DNA of 64,000 bases from Ruminococcus sp. (GCA_023665555.1 JAMPDR010000005.1:1-64000); one strand, 5' to 3'; shown: positions 7,289-16,804, counted from the first letter of the stretch. The notes: a model not told the origin generated them from the letters alone. A program made the numbers and translations.

Positions 7289-8629
7289 TCACTCATAAAC
7301 TGCTTTCACTAAGAGTTCAAGCATATCATCACAATTTTGTGTATCAAAACCTGCAACAGATATCAGCAGCAATGCTCTGCCGTTTTCATTGCCGATCGGA
7401 CGAATTTTCACACCAAGCATCTCAGCAGTTTCTGCAATATCCTCACTGCTTTTCTGCGTTCTTGCCTTGATACGTATCAGATAGCTTGCATGACATTCAC
7501 TAAATTCAATTGTTTTTGGGAGTATCTCGCTCGCTCTTTTGCATATCTGTTTTGTTTTTGATGCATACTGCTTACGCTGCTTTTTTATTTGTGCACCAAG
7601 GTGTCCGTCACGAATATACTGACAAAGCGCAATCTGCTCAGCTTTTGATGCAGTCTGATTATACAATCTGCCGCGTTTTTCATATTCAGCGACCAGCTTC
7701 GGTGGCAATACCATAAAGCTGATACGTATTGACGGAAGCAGCATTTTTGAAAACGTGCCGATATATACGACATTTTGTCCTGCGTCCATTCCTTGAAGTG
7801 ACGGCATCGGACGCGTATAATAACGAAATTCGCTGTCATAATCATCTTCGATTATCAAACAGTCACGCTCGTGAGCGAATTCAAGCATTTCACGGCGCTT
7901 TCCGATATCAAGCACGCTTCCCCAACTATCAATGTGTGACGGTGATGTGTAAATCAGTGACACATCAAAATTGGAAAGTTCATTCATTTTTTTAGGTATC
8001 GGTAGCATTGCAGAAACATGCTTGCCGTAATCTTCAAATACAGCCTTACCGCCGTCGAACCTTGAACCGACAAAAACAACTTCTTTGCGCTCCCTCGTTA
8101 TTGCGCACAAAATACCAATCAGACTCTGCGTGCCTGCGGCAATGACAATCTGCTTGGGTGTACAAATAACATTGCGTTCCTTGCTTATATAGCTGCATAT
8201 GGCTTCACGCAAATCGTGTTCGCCCTGCGGCTCGCCATAAGACAAAAGCCGTTCATCCTGCCTGAGTGCGCTTTTGATATATCTACGCCAGAGCGCAAAA
8301 TTAAAGCTTTCTCTGTCCGCACCTGATGAAACAAGATCATATTTTATCTTATGCTGATTTTTCACATCAGCGTCGTCATTGTTTCTGATTGCGGCAATTT
8401 TTTCAAAGTCGGCTTTACATACATAAAAACCGCTTTGTGCTTTTGATATAATATATCCCTCGGCTTCAAGCATAGCATAGGCTGTTTCAACAGTAGTGCG
8501 GCTAAGGTTAAAATTCTGAGAACTTGTTCTGATAGACGGTATCTTTTCGCCGCTTGAAAGCACTCCGTCAAGAATCAGCGATTTATATTGCTCATATAGC
8601 TTGACATATTTTGGCACGAATTTATCCAT
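7289..8629 (-). CDS. MocR-type regulator (GntR winged helix fused to aminotransferase fold)
   Basis: The protein is about 446 residues from the ATG at 8629, which follows GGAGGGTGGCT; the longer frame adds six residues without an RBS. Residues 1-75 are a GntR-type winged helix (YKSLILDGVLSSGEKIPSIR, LSRTTVETAYAMLEAEGYI). Residues about 110-446 are a class-I aminotransferase fold, with IIEDDYDSEFRYY and GTFSKMLLPSIRISFMVLP carrying the PLP lysine. MocR/PdxR/GabR proteins bind PLP and often control vitamin B6 or amino-acid genes. The downstream neighbour is a hydrolase, so the regulon is not evident. Confidence 0.9.
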   Translation of the reverse strand: MDKFVPKYVKLYEQYKSLILDGVLSSGEKIPSIRTSSQNFNLSRTTVETAYAMLEAEGYIISKAQSGFYVCKADFEKIAAIRNNDDADVKNQHKIKYDLVSSGADRESFNFALWRRYIKSALRQDERLLSYGEPQGEHDLREAICSYISKERNVICTPKQIVIAAGTQSLIGILCAITRERKEVVFVGSRFDGGKAVFEDYGKHVSAMLPIPKKMNELSNFDVSLIYTSPSHIDSWGSVLDIGKRREMLEFAHERDCLIIEDDYDSEFRYYTRPMPSLQGMDAGQNVVYIGTFSKMLLPSIRISFMVLPPKLVAEYEKRGRLYNQTASKAEQIALCQYIRDGHLGAQIKKQRKQYASKTKQICKRASEILPKTIEFSECHASYLIRIKARTQKSSEDIAETAEMLGVKIRPIGNENGRALLLISVAGFDTQNCDDMLELLVKAVYE

Positions 8630-8643
8630 AGCCACCCTCCGAT

Positions 8644-8849
8644 TCAATTAGGAATTAGGAATGAGGAGTTAGGAATTATCTTCGCGGTTGAAAGCTAATT
8701 GTTGCAGATGTTTTCCTCGCGACCGCAACTATTCACGAAGTGAATAATTTAGCTTGCGAAGCAATTTTAGCTGTGAACGAAGTGAACTATTTAGCTATGC
8801 GTAGCATAATTTAGCTTTCACAGGCTCCTCATTCCTCACTCCTAATTAA
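8644..8849. repeat. Inverted heptamer arrays flanking a mini-hairpin series
   Basis: The left end carries TTAGGAATTAGGAATGAGGA (from 8648) and the right end its complement CTCCTCATTCCTCACTCC (8825-8842), giving a roughly 200-bp element with inverted ends. Inside, short hairpins with three-base GNA loops alternate with TTTAGC spacers: TTCACGAAGTGAA (8732-8744), TTGCGAAGCAA (8754-8764) and TATGCGTAGCATA (8796-8808). A related unit, GTGAACGAAGTGAAC, lies at 8773-8787. No ORF is visible. This fills the gap between the MocR and UPF0340 genes. Confidence 0.75.
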
Positions 8850-8982
8850 AACGTTTCTGTCCTCTAAAAAAATATCATTTTTGTGCATTTTATTACTGAC
8901 AGATTTCAAGTATATTATACGTATTGAAAGCAAAAAATCAATATGTAATTTGAATTTCATAGATGAAAGGATTTGACTTGTT

Positions 8983-9528
8983 ATGACAAATATTAAGAAA
9001 CAGGCTGAAACCGCTATACGTGAATTGATTGAAAAAGCAAACCTCAAAAAAGGCGATCTGCTCGTTATAGGTTGTTCTTCAAGCGAGATTGTTGGCGAAA
9101 CAATCGGACACGGCTCTTCTCTGGAAACGGCTCAGGAAGTATTCCATGTGATATATCCGATTTTGAAAGAACATGGAATTGAACTTGCGGCGCAGTGCTG
9201 TGAACACCTTAACAGAGCGCTTATCATTGAAAAATCTGCCGCTGAAAAACGCGGATATGAAATTGTAAACGTTCGTCCACAGCCTAAAGCCGGCGGCTCT
9301 TTTGCAACAACAGCATATGAAAACTTCGCCGAGCCTGTTGCTGTTGAACACATCAAGGCTGACGCAGGACTTGATATCGGGCTCACTCTTATCGGTATGC
9401 ATCTTAAACATGTTGCAGTTCCTCTCAGACTTTCGGTTGATCATATCGGACAGGCACACATCACAGCCGCACGCACAAGAGCAAAATATATCGGCGGCGA
9501 ACGTGCTCATTATGTTGAGAATATGTAA
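8983..9528 (+). CDS. UPF0340/YwlG-family protein (DUF436, TIGR01440)
   Basis: The 181-residue protein opens KKGDLLVIGCSSSEIVGETIGHGSS and continues with GIELAAQCCEHLNRALIIE, VRPQPKAGGSFATTAY and IGMHLKHVAVPLR. These are the conserved blocks of the UPF0340 family (B. subtilis YwlG), whose biochemical role is not established. An ATGAAAGGATTT ribosome site precedes the start. It is the only gene between the repeat element and a terminator at 9587-9627. A longer minus-strand ORF over the same bases is a shadow frame. Confidence 0.9.
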   Translation: MTNIKKQAETAIRELIEKANLKKGDLLVIGCSSSEIVGETIGHGSSLETAQEVFHVIYPILKEHGIELAAQCCEHLNRALIIEKSAAEKRGYEIVNVRPQPKAGGSFATTAYENFAEPVAVEHIKADAGLDIGLTLIGMHLKHVAVPLRLSVDHIGQAHITAARTRAKYIGGERAHYVENM

Positions 9529-9586
9529 TATAAAAATAAGCTGTCGTTTTAGCCAGCTTGTTTTTCGTTGAATTAAGCACATATTC

Positions 9587-9634
9587 AAAAACTTGCCGAT
9601 ACGCATTGCAAAAGGCAAGTTTTTTTGTTATAAT
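9587..9634 (+). promoter_or_regulatory. Terminator overlapping the metA promoter
   Basis: The stem AAACTTGCC/GGCAAGTTT (9589-9621) with a T-tract ends the UPF0340 transcript. TTGCAA (9606-9611) and TATAAT (9629-9634), exactly 17 bp apart, form the metA promoter. Its -35 lies inside the terminator loop. No riboswitch or T-box fits in the short leader before the start at 9673. Confidence 0.7.
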
Positions 9635-9672
9635 TACAGTTACCGCAAAATCTTAAGTATGAGGTGATTACA

Positions 9673-10590
9673 ATGCCAATCAGAATTGACGACAGACTTC
9701 CGGCAAGAGAAAGTCTTGAAAGTGAAAACATTTTCGTCATGACGCAAAGCCGCGCTGAATTGCAGGACATTCGTCCGCTTAAAATTCTCATTCTGAACCT
9801 CATGCCCACAAAAATTGACACAGAAACTCAGTTGCTGAGAATCCTCGGAAATTCTCCTTTGCAGGTTGACATTGAACTTTTGCAAACCGCAACACACAAA
9901 GCAACACATATTGACGAAACTCACATGCTGACTTTCTATAAAAATTTTGATGAAATAAAGCATAAGAAATATGACGGAATGATTATTACAGGTGCTCCAG
10001 TTGAACAATTTGAGTTTGAGGATGTGGACTATTGGCCCGAACTTTGCGAAATTTTTGAATGGACAAAGACAAACGTTTATTCAACCTTCCACATTTGTTG
10101 GGGCGCACAAGCGGCGCTATATTACCATTACGGTATACCCAAGCATGAACTTAAAGAGAAAATGTTCGGTATCTTCCCACATAAGCCGCTTGATCTGCGC
10201 CATCCTCTGCTTCGCGGTTTTGACGATTGCTACAACGTTCCTCAGTCACGTCACACAGAAACACGCTTTGAAGATGTTGCAAAATGTAAGGATCTACAAA
10301 TACTTTCCTATTCTGAGATATCAGGAATACATCTGATTTCCGACCTTGCTTGCAGGAAGTTTTTCACAACGGGTCATTCTGAATATGACGTGGACACACT
10401 CGCCAAGGAATACTTCCGCGACAAAAGCAAAGGCCTTGACATCAAAGTTCCTCACAACTATTTTCCGGACGATAACCCGGAGAACAAACCTATCATGACA
10501 TGGCGCAATGTCGGAACACTGATGTTCACAAACTGGCTTAATTACTTCGTATACCAAAGAACCCCGTATGATATCAACTCTATTAATTAG
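9673..10590 (+). CDS. metA: Homoserine O-acetyltransferase, MetA type
   Basis: The 305-residue protein starts at the ATG at 9673 behind GAGGTGATT; an in-frame GTG at 9664 overlaps that site. The class-I glutamine-amidotransferase-like fold of MetA has the nucleophile Cys142 in [16 protein letters not shown] and His235/Glu237 in TTGHSEYDV. Residue 111 is Glu in GAPVEQFE. In characterised MetA enzymes Glu111 selects acetyl-CoA and Gly selects succinyl-CoA, so the product is predicted to be O-acetylhomoserine for methionine synthesis. The gene has its own promoter. Its TAG stop falls in a TAATTAGGAGTGAGGAATTA heptamer repeat. Confidence 0.95.
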   Translation: MPIRIDDRLPARESLESENIFVMTQSRAELQDIRPLKILILNLMPTKIDTETQLLRILGNSPLQVDIELLQTATHKATHIDETHMLTFYKNFDEIKHKKYDGMIITGAPVEQFEFEDVDYWPELCEIFEWTKTNVYSTFHICWGAQAALYYHYGIPKHELKEKMFGIFPHKPLDLRHPLLRGFDDCYNVPQSRHTETRFEDVAKCKDLQILSYSEISGIHLISDLACRKFFTTGHSEYDVDTLAKEYFRDKSKGLDIKVPHNYFPDDNPENKPIMTWRNVGTLMFTNWLNYFVYQRTPYDINSIN

Positions 10591-10875
10591 GAGTGAGGAA
10601 TTATGGTCGCGATAAAAATTGGCGTCTGACTTTAATCATTCTCCGCGAAGCAAATTAATTTTTTATTTGTAGCAGATATATTCTAAATATTGCAAGCAAC
10701 AGCAAATCCCGTAGTCGGCACATGTCCTACTACGGGATTATTAATTTGAAAATCTGACTGTTGGTTATTCTTTTCATGTGCGGGAGAAAAGTTAAGAATT
10801 CATCTCTGCTTTCAACGCGACATTCGTTCCTAACTCATCACTCCTAATTCCTCATTAAATCACGCAGTGATTTAT
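10583..10875. repeat. Repeat-rich intergenic region with hairpin
   Basis: TTAGGAGTGAGGAATTATGG (10587-10606) at the metA stop, a GCGAAGC mini-hairpin core (10645-10651), and CTAACTCATCACTCCTAATT (10831 on) are all members of the heptamer/mini-hairpin family. AATCCCGTAGT...ACTACGGGATT (10705-10740) is an 11-bp stem without a clear U-tract, possibly a terminator for both convergent genes. AAATCACGCAGTGATTT (10857-10873) is a GCA-triloop hairpin encoding the last residues of the phosphoesterase. Confidence 0.6.
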
Positions 10876-12240
10876 ATCAAACTCTCTTTTCACAAGCAGA
10901 TTATGCAGTGTTTCTCTGACGTCAAGAGTCAGTTTGCACCTTTTGATTTTCACAAGTGCATCAGCCGCACCCATAACAACATTATAATATGCACTGCCCT
11001 GCTCATGATAGTTTGTTGTTCCATCCATGAAAGAAAGCATCATTTCATGAATTATTTCAACTATCGGCTTATCAGCAAGGATATTAATGTCCCTTGAATT
11101 TACATTATCAGCCAATTTAAGCGGTTTCAACAGTTTATATACATCTTTTACCGTTGATTTCGAAAGTGCTTTAAACAACGGCTTTGCAATCAAATATAGA
11201 TTTTGAAATGCTTCTCCGTCAAGCTGCAATGCTGTCAATCTGTCACGGAATTCTGATTTATCTGCGTCAGCGGTTTCAATAAGCCTATCAATAAGGGTAT
11301 ATGCATTTGCTGAAAGATATTTTTCAGCATCGTATATCCTGCCGTTATAGCTGAACTTTGACACATGATTTGTTTCAACTTCCAGTTTACCATCTGAAAC
11401 TATCACATTCACAATAGGTGATGGATAGCCGCATAATGAACCAACGTTGAACTGTGTTATTGTGTTTCCGTTCTGCGAAGTAAACGTATCTATACCCTGC
11501 ATATGAGAGTGACCTACAAACATATATTTTAGTCCTGCATCAGCAAGTCTTGATGCAACCTCTTCCCTATCGCCTACGCATGTTCCGCCGCCTGTGATAA
11601 GTGCATGAACATTCGGCATAATCAAGTGATGCTCCATCGCAATAAGTACTCTGCCGTCATTTTTTGCCTGCCGTATTTGCTCCTCAATCCAACAGAAATG
11701 ATCCTCTTTAAAACCTGCTCTGCCCTTACCGTTTTGGTCATCGTTGAGTGCAAGCAAACGAACATCATCACCGATGTCAACCGTGTATGAACAAGTGCCT
11801 AAATGTGTGATAAACTCTGACTTAGCCTGCTTCGGACCAAAGTCATAATAGAAGTCGCGTAACTCATCATGCATCATTGTGGGAACATCATTTGAAACCG
11901 TGTCACCGTCATATTTTCGCGGATTTTCATCACAGCACCAATCATGCGTTGCGGTGATAACATAAACCGATTTTGCATTTTTCAGCGCATACAACTTTTC
12001 GCGAAACTCTTCATGGCACACTCTTTCACCGTCATTGGTTAAGTCGCCGATAATCATCACCGCATCGGTATCACTCAATGCAATATCCGAAAAAGCGGCA
12101 TCAATGATGCCGCCGGTTTCTTTTAAGCATTTTTGGTCAGAGTCACTTCTTAAATCATAGGCTCTGCCGTCTTTTGCAAGCGAAAGCGAAAAATGGTGAG
12201 TGTCGGCAATAAACGTTAATTTTGTCTTATGCCTGCTCAT
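10855..12240 (-). CDS. Calcineurin-like metallophosphoesterase
   Basis: The 461-residue protein carries the dinuclear-metal motifs in order: FIADTHHF (D-x-H), MIIGDLTNDGE (GD), ITATHDWC in place of GNHD, AMEHHLIMP, and MFVGHSHMQG (GHxH). The C-terminal 190 residues form a helical extension. No signal peptide or membrane helix is visible, so it is probably cytosolic. It overlaps the symporter gene by 14 bp as the last gene of a HAD phosphatase/symporter/phosphoesterase operon. The substrate is unknown; the operon suggests handling of an imported glycoside or phospho-compound, which is inference. The last residues INHCVI derive from a repeat hairpin. Confidence 0.87.
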   Translation of the reverse strand: MSRHKTKLTFIADTHHFSLSLAKDGRAYDLRSDSDQKCLKETGGIIDAAFSDIALSDTDAVMIIGDLTNDGERVCHEEFREKLYALKNAKSVYVITATHDWCCDENPRKYDGDTVSNDVPTMMHDELRDFYYDFGPKQAKSEFITHLGTCSYTVDIGDDVRLLALNDDQNGKGRAGFKEDHFCWIEEQIRQAKNDGRVLIAMEHHLIMPNVHALITGGGTCVGDREEVASRLADAGLKYMFVGHSHMQGIDTFTSQNGNTITQFNVGSLCGYPSPIVNVIVSDGKLEVETNHVSKFSYNGRIYDAEKYLSANAYTLIDRLIETADADKSEFRDRLTALQLDGEAFQNLYLIAKPLFKALSKSTVKDVYKLLKPLKLADNVNSRDINILADKPIVEIIHEMMLSFMDGTTNYHEQGSAYYNVVMGAADALVKIKRCKLTLDVRETLHNLLVKREFDINHCVI

Positions 12241-13753
12241 TGACTACCTCCGACTCTGCAGCTGCTCTTGCTGCTGCAATCTGCTCACGTCTTACGGTAA
12301 GTTCTGCCATCATTTCCTTGTGGCTCTTAGCTGTGATATTGTAGAAATGCATCGGGATAAGCATGAGAAGATATCCAACAGCAGGAACAAGAGTTGTCAT
12401 GATGAAGAGTGCCCAGTTAGTGCTCGGATTCTGGGCAACAGTACCATCTGAATGAGAGAGATAGCCTGTTAAACCGAGAACTGCAAGACCGATTGATGAT
12501 GAGAATGTATTTTCAACTTTACCTGTGAATGACATGATTGAAAGCATTGTACCATCTGCACGTGTGCCTGTTTTCCATTCAATATAGTCAACAGTTTCAG
12601 CTTCCATCTCTTTTTGAATAAGGTTTTTAAACTCAAGCGGAATAGTTGCAAGACCTGTGAAGATGATAACAATAACACCGATGATTACAGAAACTGATTC
12701 GCCTGCACCCTTGTTCATCAATCCGTTATAGGTAAGACCTGCAAAGAGCAAATGGATAATGATTGCTGAAATACAGCAGAATTGATAAATCTTTCTTGAG
12801 TCCGATTTTTCGCCGAGTTTTTCAACGATTTTCGGAACGATAAGACCTGCAAGGAGGAATCCGGGGAACTTGACAACGTCAATGAATACGTTGTATTTTC
12901 CGTTGGACATAAGGTCATAAACAAAGTAATATGAAACCTGTTCGGGAATTTTGCAAAGAATGAAGAAAATGTTTCCGATGAAGAGCATGAACAACGGTCT
13001 GTTCTTGAAAAGCATTTTAAAGCAATCCTTGACTGACGGACTTTCTTCTCTGTGTTCAACTCTTTCATGGGTGTTTTTATAAGTCAAACGGGTAAGGAAG
13101 AATATTCCGATTGCCGAAATAATTGCAGATGTAAGATATGCTTTAGCAGTATGATCTTTAAAGTACGGGAGCAACCCGCCTGCTGCAATGAATACCTGCG
13201 GAAGAGCACCGACAATTGAACGTGTGATTGAACTGATACCGAACAGCTTGGTTCGTTCGACACCGCTCGGCGTTATTGAAAATGCCAACGCACCCATCGG
13301 TATGTCAAAAGCAGTATATGTAACATCAAGCATTACAAACAGGAATGTTGCATATGCAATGTTTACCCAACCCGGCATATCAGAAGAACCGACAAAGAAC
13401 AGAACCATAACAATGGAAACGAGTATCGGTGCCCATTTGATATACGGACGCATCTGACCGTCTTTTGTTCTTGTTTTGTCAACGATGATGCCCATAACAG
13501 GATCGTTGATAGCATCAAAAATTCCGCAGAACAATCTGATTTTTGATGCAATGCCCATCGGGTTTTTCAACTTAACAAATAAAACGTCTGTCAAAAATTT
13601 GTTGATGTACTTTGAACTTGTCATGCTGGTATTCATACCCTGCGCACCGCGTCCGACAGCATAAGAGAGCGTTTCTCTCCATGTCAGGACGGTTTCTTCA
13701 CCAACATCTTTTTTGATGATTTTACTATCAAGAAATTCTCCAATTCTTCCCAT
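12227..13753 (-). CDS. GPH-type MFS sugar:cation symporter
   Basis: The 508-residue protein has about 12 membrane helices and features of the glycoside-pentoside-hexuronide group: LSYAVGRGAQGMN near the start, LFCGIFDAINDPVMGIIVDKTRTKDGQMRPYIKWAPI after helix 2, and a long loop before the second half. A loop near residue 395 carries VDYIEWKTGTRADGTMLS, which is common in this group. The substrate is probably a glycoside or uronide moved with Na+ or H+, but it cannot be named. The gene lies 10 bp after the HAD gene and overlaps the phosphoesterase start by 14 bp, so all three are one operon. Confidence 0.9.
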   Translation of the reverse strand: MGRIGEFLDSKIIKKDVGEETVLTWRETLSYAVGRGAQGMNTSMTSSKYINKFLTDVLFVKLKNPMGIASKIRLFCGIFDAINDPVMGIIVDKTRTKDGQMRPYIKWAPILVSIVMVLFFVGSSDMPGWVNIAYATFLFVMLDVTYTAFDIPMGALAFSITPSGVERTKLFGISSITRSIVGALPQVFIAAGGLLPYFKDHTAKAYLTSAIISAIGIFFLTRLTYKNTHERVEHREESPSVKDCFKMLFKNRPLFMLFIGNIFFILCKIPEQVSYYFVYDLMSNGKYNVFIDVVKFPGFLLAGLIVPKIVEKLGEKSDSRKIYQFCCISAIIIHLLFAGLTYNGLMNKGAGESVSVIIGVIVIIFTGLATIPLEFKNLIQKEMEAETVDYIEWKTGTRADGTMLSIMSFTGKVENTFSSSIGLAVLGLTGYLSHSDGTVAQNPSTNWALFIMTTLVPAVGYLLMLIPMHFYNITAKSHKEMMAELTVRREQIAAARAAAESEVVNEQA

Positions 13754-13763
13754 CTTGATAACC

Positions 13764-14330
13764 TCACTTAATCTTTGTTATTTTTTTGCCTTTAACAAGA
13801 TAGACATTTTTGCTTATGTCCATCATTGACTTATCGTTCATTGAATCAGTGTAAAAATTTTCAATTTCAGCGTCAGGATAAGCCTCACGAAAAAGCTTAA
13901 CCTTGTTTTCAAGGAAGCATAGCCTGGTGAACTTGCCTGTTTTCCTGTCAACTGCTGAAGTTATGTAATTTTTGATACCCATTCGCCGAGCGATTTCGTC
14001 AAAAATAAAATCGGTTGTACCGGTAACAAAAACGTCATCATCGCGGCGGATTTTCTCATAAAAAGGTTTGATTTTCTTTTCATGGCTGTTCCAGAATTTT
14101 ACCGTGTCTTCATCGAGTGTTTTTATATGGACATAATATCCTTCAAGAAAACCGGCATAGGCTTCAACAGCTTCTTCGACCGTAAACAGATGCAAACTGT
14201 CCTTCAGCCAAATGAAAAGCAACTTCGGAATGAATCTCCATATCTTTATGTCATGCAAAACATAGTATAGAATGAAGTCCACCAACGTTTCACCGTCATA
14301 AACCGTATTGTCAAAATCAAACACGTTCAT
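13764..14330 (-). CDS. HAD-IB-family phosphatase
   Basis: The 188-residue protein has HAD motif I at the very N-terminus (NVFDFDNTVYDGET, nucleophile and acid Asp), motif II at FVTGTTDF, and motif IV at NFYTDSMNDKSMM, with a helical cap between I and II. The SerB-like arrangement matches HAD subfamily IB (phosphoserine-phosphatase and CicA-like enzymes). It is the first gene of the operon with the GPH symporter and the phosphoesterase. Its substrate is unknown; a phosphorylated small molecule from the transported compound is a reasonable but unproven guess. Confidence 0.87.
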   Translation of the reverse strand: MNVFDFDNTVYDGETLVDFILYYVLHDIKIWRFIPKLLFIWLKDSLHLFTVEEAVEAYAGFLEGYYVHIKTLDEDTVKFWNSHEKKIKPFYEKIRRDDDVFVTGTTDFIFDEIARRMGIKNYITSAVDRKTGKFTRLCFLENKVKLFREAYPDAEIENFYTDSMNDKSMMDISKNVYLVKGKKITKIK

Positions 14331-14520
14331 AAGAAATTACCTACAAAAACCGATATTATGTTTATTATATTAAATTGATAATAAAATGTCAAGATTATCT
14401 GCAATGTTTTTTGTTAAATCTGACTAATTATACTAATATGTGATTATGCGGGCAAGTTCTGCACCTATCAAAAGCTATCGTCTGCAAAAGAAAAACTACA
14501 AAATTACATCCACCTTACTT

Positions 14521-14592
14521 TGCGGGCAATATTTTCAGGCAGACTCAAGCCGCCCCGCACACCTATTCCTTATTCACTATTACTTATTACCT
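14521..14592. repeat. 40-bp element followed by heptamer array
   Basis: TGCGGGCAAT...CGCCCCGCAC (14521-14560) has the length and terminal TGCGG/CCGCA of the family. It runs straight into the heptamer-periodic TATTCACTATTACTTATTAC, the same junction as at 41689-41760. Together with TATGCGGGCAAGTTCTGC at 14446-14463 it fills the gap between the HAD and pnp genes. Confidence 0.65.
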
Positions 14593-14621
14593 AAACAAAA
14601 GGCCGCCCTTGCGGACAGCCT
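14593..14621 (-). terminator. pnp terminator
   Basis: On the minus strand AGGCTGTCC-GCAA-GGGCGGCCT forms a 9-bp stem (two G-U pairs) with a GNRA loop, followed by TTTTGTTT. It lies 15 bp after the pnp stop. Confidence 0.85.
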
Positions 14622-14635
14622 AATAGTTTTATTGA

Positions 14636-16804
14636 TTAGTGACGGTTTCTTCTATTGTCACGTCTTGGTTTTCTTGCGCCATCGTCACCGTTATCTTCGG
14701 GAACTGCACCTTCAATTTCGATAAGTGCGTCGCGTCTTGAAAGATTGATTCTGCCCTGATCGTCAATTTCAATTACCTTAACGATAACTTCATCGCCGAC
14801 TGCAACGCAATCTTCAACTTTTTCGGTTCTCTTAACGTCAAGCTTGCTGATATGAACAAGTCCCTCTTTACCCGGAGCAATTTCAACAAATGCACCAAAA
14901 CTCATGATTCTTGTTACAACACCTCTGAAGATTGAACCTACTTCGGGATCGTTAGCAATTGTTTCAATGATTGAGATTGCGCGTCTTGCATCGTCAATAT
15001 CAATTGCCGAAACAAAGATTGAACCGTCTTCCTCAACATCAACCTTACAGTTGCATTCAGCACAGATTTTCTGGATAACCTTGCCCTGCTTACCGATAAC
15101 TTCAGCAATCTTATCAACGTCAATTTTGGTTGTGAGCATCTTCGGAGCATATTTTGAAAGTTCTGCTCTCGGCTCAGCGATGCACGGAAGGATTACTTCA
15201 TCAATAATCTTGCAGCGTGCGTCATATGTCTTTTCAAGAGCCTCTTTGATGATTGCCGGAGTAAGGCCGTGAACCTTAAGGTCCATCTGAATTGCTGTGA
15301 TACCTTTCTTAGTACCTGCAACCTTGAAGTCCATGTCGCCGAAGAAATCTTCAAGTCCCTGGATGTCAACCATTGTCATGAAACGGTCGCCCTCTGTGAT
15401 AAGACCGCATGAGATACCTGCAACGGGAGCCTTGATCGGAACACCTGCTGCCATAAGTGAAAGTGTTGAGCCACAAACTGATGCCTGTGAAGTTGAACCG
15501 TTTGATGAAAGCACTTCTGAAACAAGGCGAATTGTGTACGGGAACTCCTCAACTGACGGAATAACCGGAACAAGTGATCTTTCAGCAAGAGCGCCGTGAC
15601 CGATTTCACGTCTGCCCGGACCTCTTGAAGGTCTTGTTTCACCAACTGAATATGACGGGAAGTTATAGTGATGGATATATCTCTTGTTTGTTTCATTATC
15701 AAGTCCGTCAAGCAGCTGAGCGTCGCTCATCGGTCCGAGTGTTGTTACTGTGAGAACCTGAGTCTGACCTCTGGTGAACATACCTGAACCGTGAACACGG
15801 CTGAGAAGGTCAACCTGTGCATCAAGAGGACGCATGTCGTTGATACCGCGTCCGTCAACACGCTTACCCTCATCAAGAAGCCAGCGGCGAACAACATATT
15901 TCTGAAGCTTATAGATGCACTCGTCAATCTTTTCGATTGCTTCGGGATATTTTTCATCAAACTCAGCATGAACCTTTTCATATACAGGCTTAAGAGCCTC
16001 ATCGCGTACTCTCTTGTCGTCTGTGTCAAGAGCGGACTTTACATCGTCAATTGCAAAATTCTTGATTGCTTCAAACATTGCAGGATCGGGATCCTGTGAT
16101 TCAAACGGAACTTTAGTTTTGCCGACTTCTTTCTGAATACCTTTGATGAATTCAACGATTTCCTGATTTACCTTGTGGGCATACATGATACCGTCATACA
16201 TTGTTTCGTTGTCAACTTCGTTTGCACCTGCTTCAATCATAGCAACGAGGTCTGCTGTTGATGCAACTGTAACAGCCATATCCGACTTTGCTCTTTCTGC
16301 CTCTGTGGGGTTGATTACAAATTTGCCGTCAACAAGTCCGACACTTACGCCGCTGATAGGACCATCCCAAGGAATCTCTGAAATTGAGATTGCAATCGAA
16401 ACACCGATCATTGCTGTGATTTCAGGAAGACAATCCTGGTCAACAGACATAACGGTTGCAACAACACCGACATCGTTTCTCATATCCTTCGGGAAAAGCG
16501 GACGAATCGGTCTGTCGATAACTCTTGAACAAAGTGTTGCTTTTTCGCTTGCTCTGCCCTCTCTTCTCTGGAAAGAACCGGGGATACGGCCTACTGAATA
16601 AAGTTTTTCTTCAAAGTCAACTGAAAGCGGGAAGAAGTCAACTCCCTCTCTCGGCTTTGCAGCCATTGTAGCTGTGCAAAGCACTTCTGTTTCGCCGTAG
16701 CGAATCAAGCATGAACCGCCTGCAAGTCCTGCCATTTTGCCTGTTTCAACAACAAGCGGTCTGCCAGCAAGGGTTGTTTCAAATTTTCTGAATTCCGGAA
16801 ACAT
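14636..16804 (-). CDS. pnp: Polyribonucleotide nucleotidyltransferase (PNPase)
   Basis: The 722-residue protein is full length for the family. Two RNase PH domains (about 1-215 and 310-540, the second with GSGMFTRGQTQVLTVTTLG and RREIGHGALAERSL) flank a helical linker. A KH domain (about 550-610, VIGKQGKVIQKICAECNC) and an S1 domain (about 620-690, GVVTRIMSFGAFVEIAPGKEGLVHISKLD) follow, and a basic tail ends RKPRRDNRRNRH. It degrades RNA phosphorolytically in the degradosome. It lies downstream of rpsO, as usual, but with a terminator and a 360-bp gap containing its own promoter. Confidence 0.98.
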   Translation of the reverse strand: MFPEFRKFETTLAGRPLVVETGKMAGLAGGSCLIRYGETEVLCTATMAAKPREGVDFFPLSVDFEEKLYSVGRIPGSFQRREGRASEKATLCSRVIDRPIRPLFPKDMRNDVGVVATVMSVDQDCLPEITAMIGVSIAISISEIPWDGPISGVSVGLVDGKFVINPTEAERAKSDMAVTVASTADLVAMIEAGANEVDNETMYDGIMYAHKVNQEIVEFIKGIQKEVGKTKVPFESQDPDPAMFEAIKNFAIDDVKSALDTDDKRVRDEALKPVYEKVHAEFDEKYPEAIEKIDECIYKLQKYVVRRWLLDEGKRVDGRGINDMRPLDAQVDLLSRVHGSGMFTRGQTQVLTVTTLGPMSDAQLLDGLDNETNKRYIHHYNFPSYSVGETRPSRGPGRREIGHGALAERSLVPVIPSVEEFPYTIRLVSEVLSSNGSTSQASVCGSTLSLMAAGVPIKAPVAGISCGLITEGDRFMTMVDIQGLEDFFGDMDFKVAGTKKGITAIQMDLKVHGLTPAIIKEALEKTYDARCKIIDEVILPCIAEPRAELSKYAPKMLTTKIDVDKIAEVIGKQGKVIQKICAECNCKVDVEEDGSIFVSAIDIDDARRAISIIETIANDPEVGSIFRGVVTRIMSFGAFVEIAPGKEGLVHISKLDVKRTEKVEDCVAVGDEVIVKVIEIDDQGRINLSRRDALIEIEGAVPEDNGDDGARKPRRDNRRNRH

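Noticed and set aside
9079-9618. 179-aa minus-strand ORF opposite UPF0340
   Set aside because: It overlaps a well-supported gene entirely, runs through the terminator and has no RBS or family resemblance.
9627-9672. SAM riboswitch or T-box before metA
   Set aside because: The leader from the promoter to the start is under 40 nt, too short for either.
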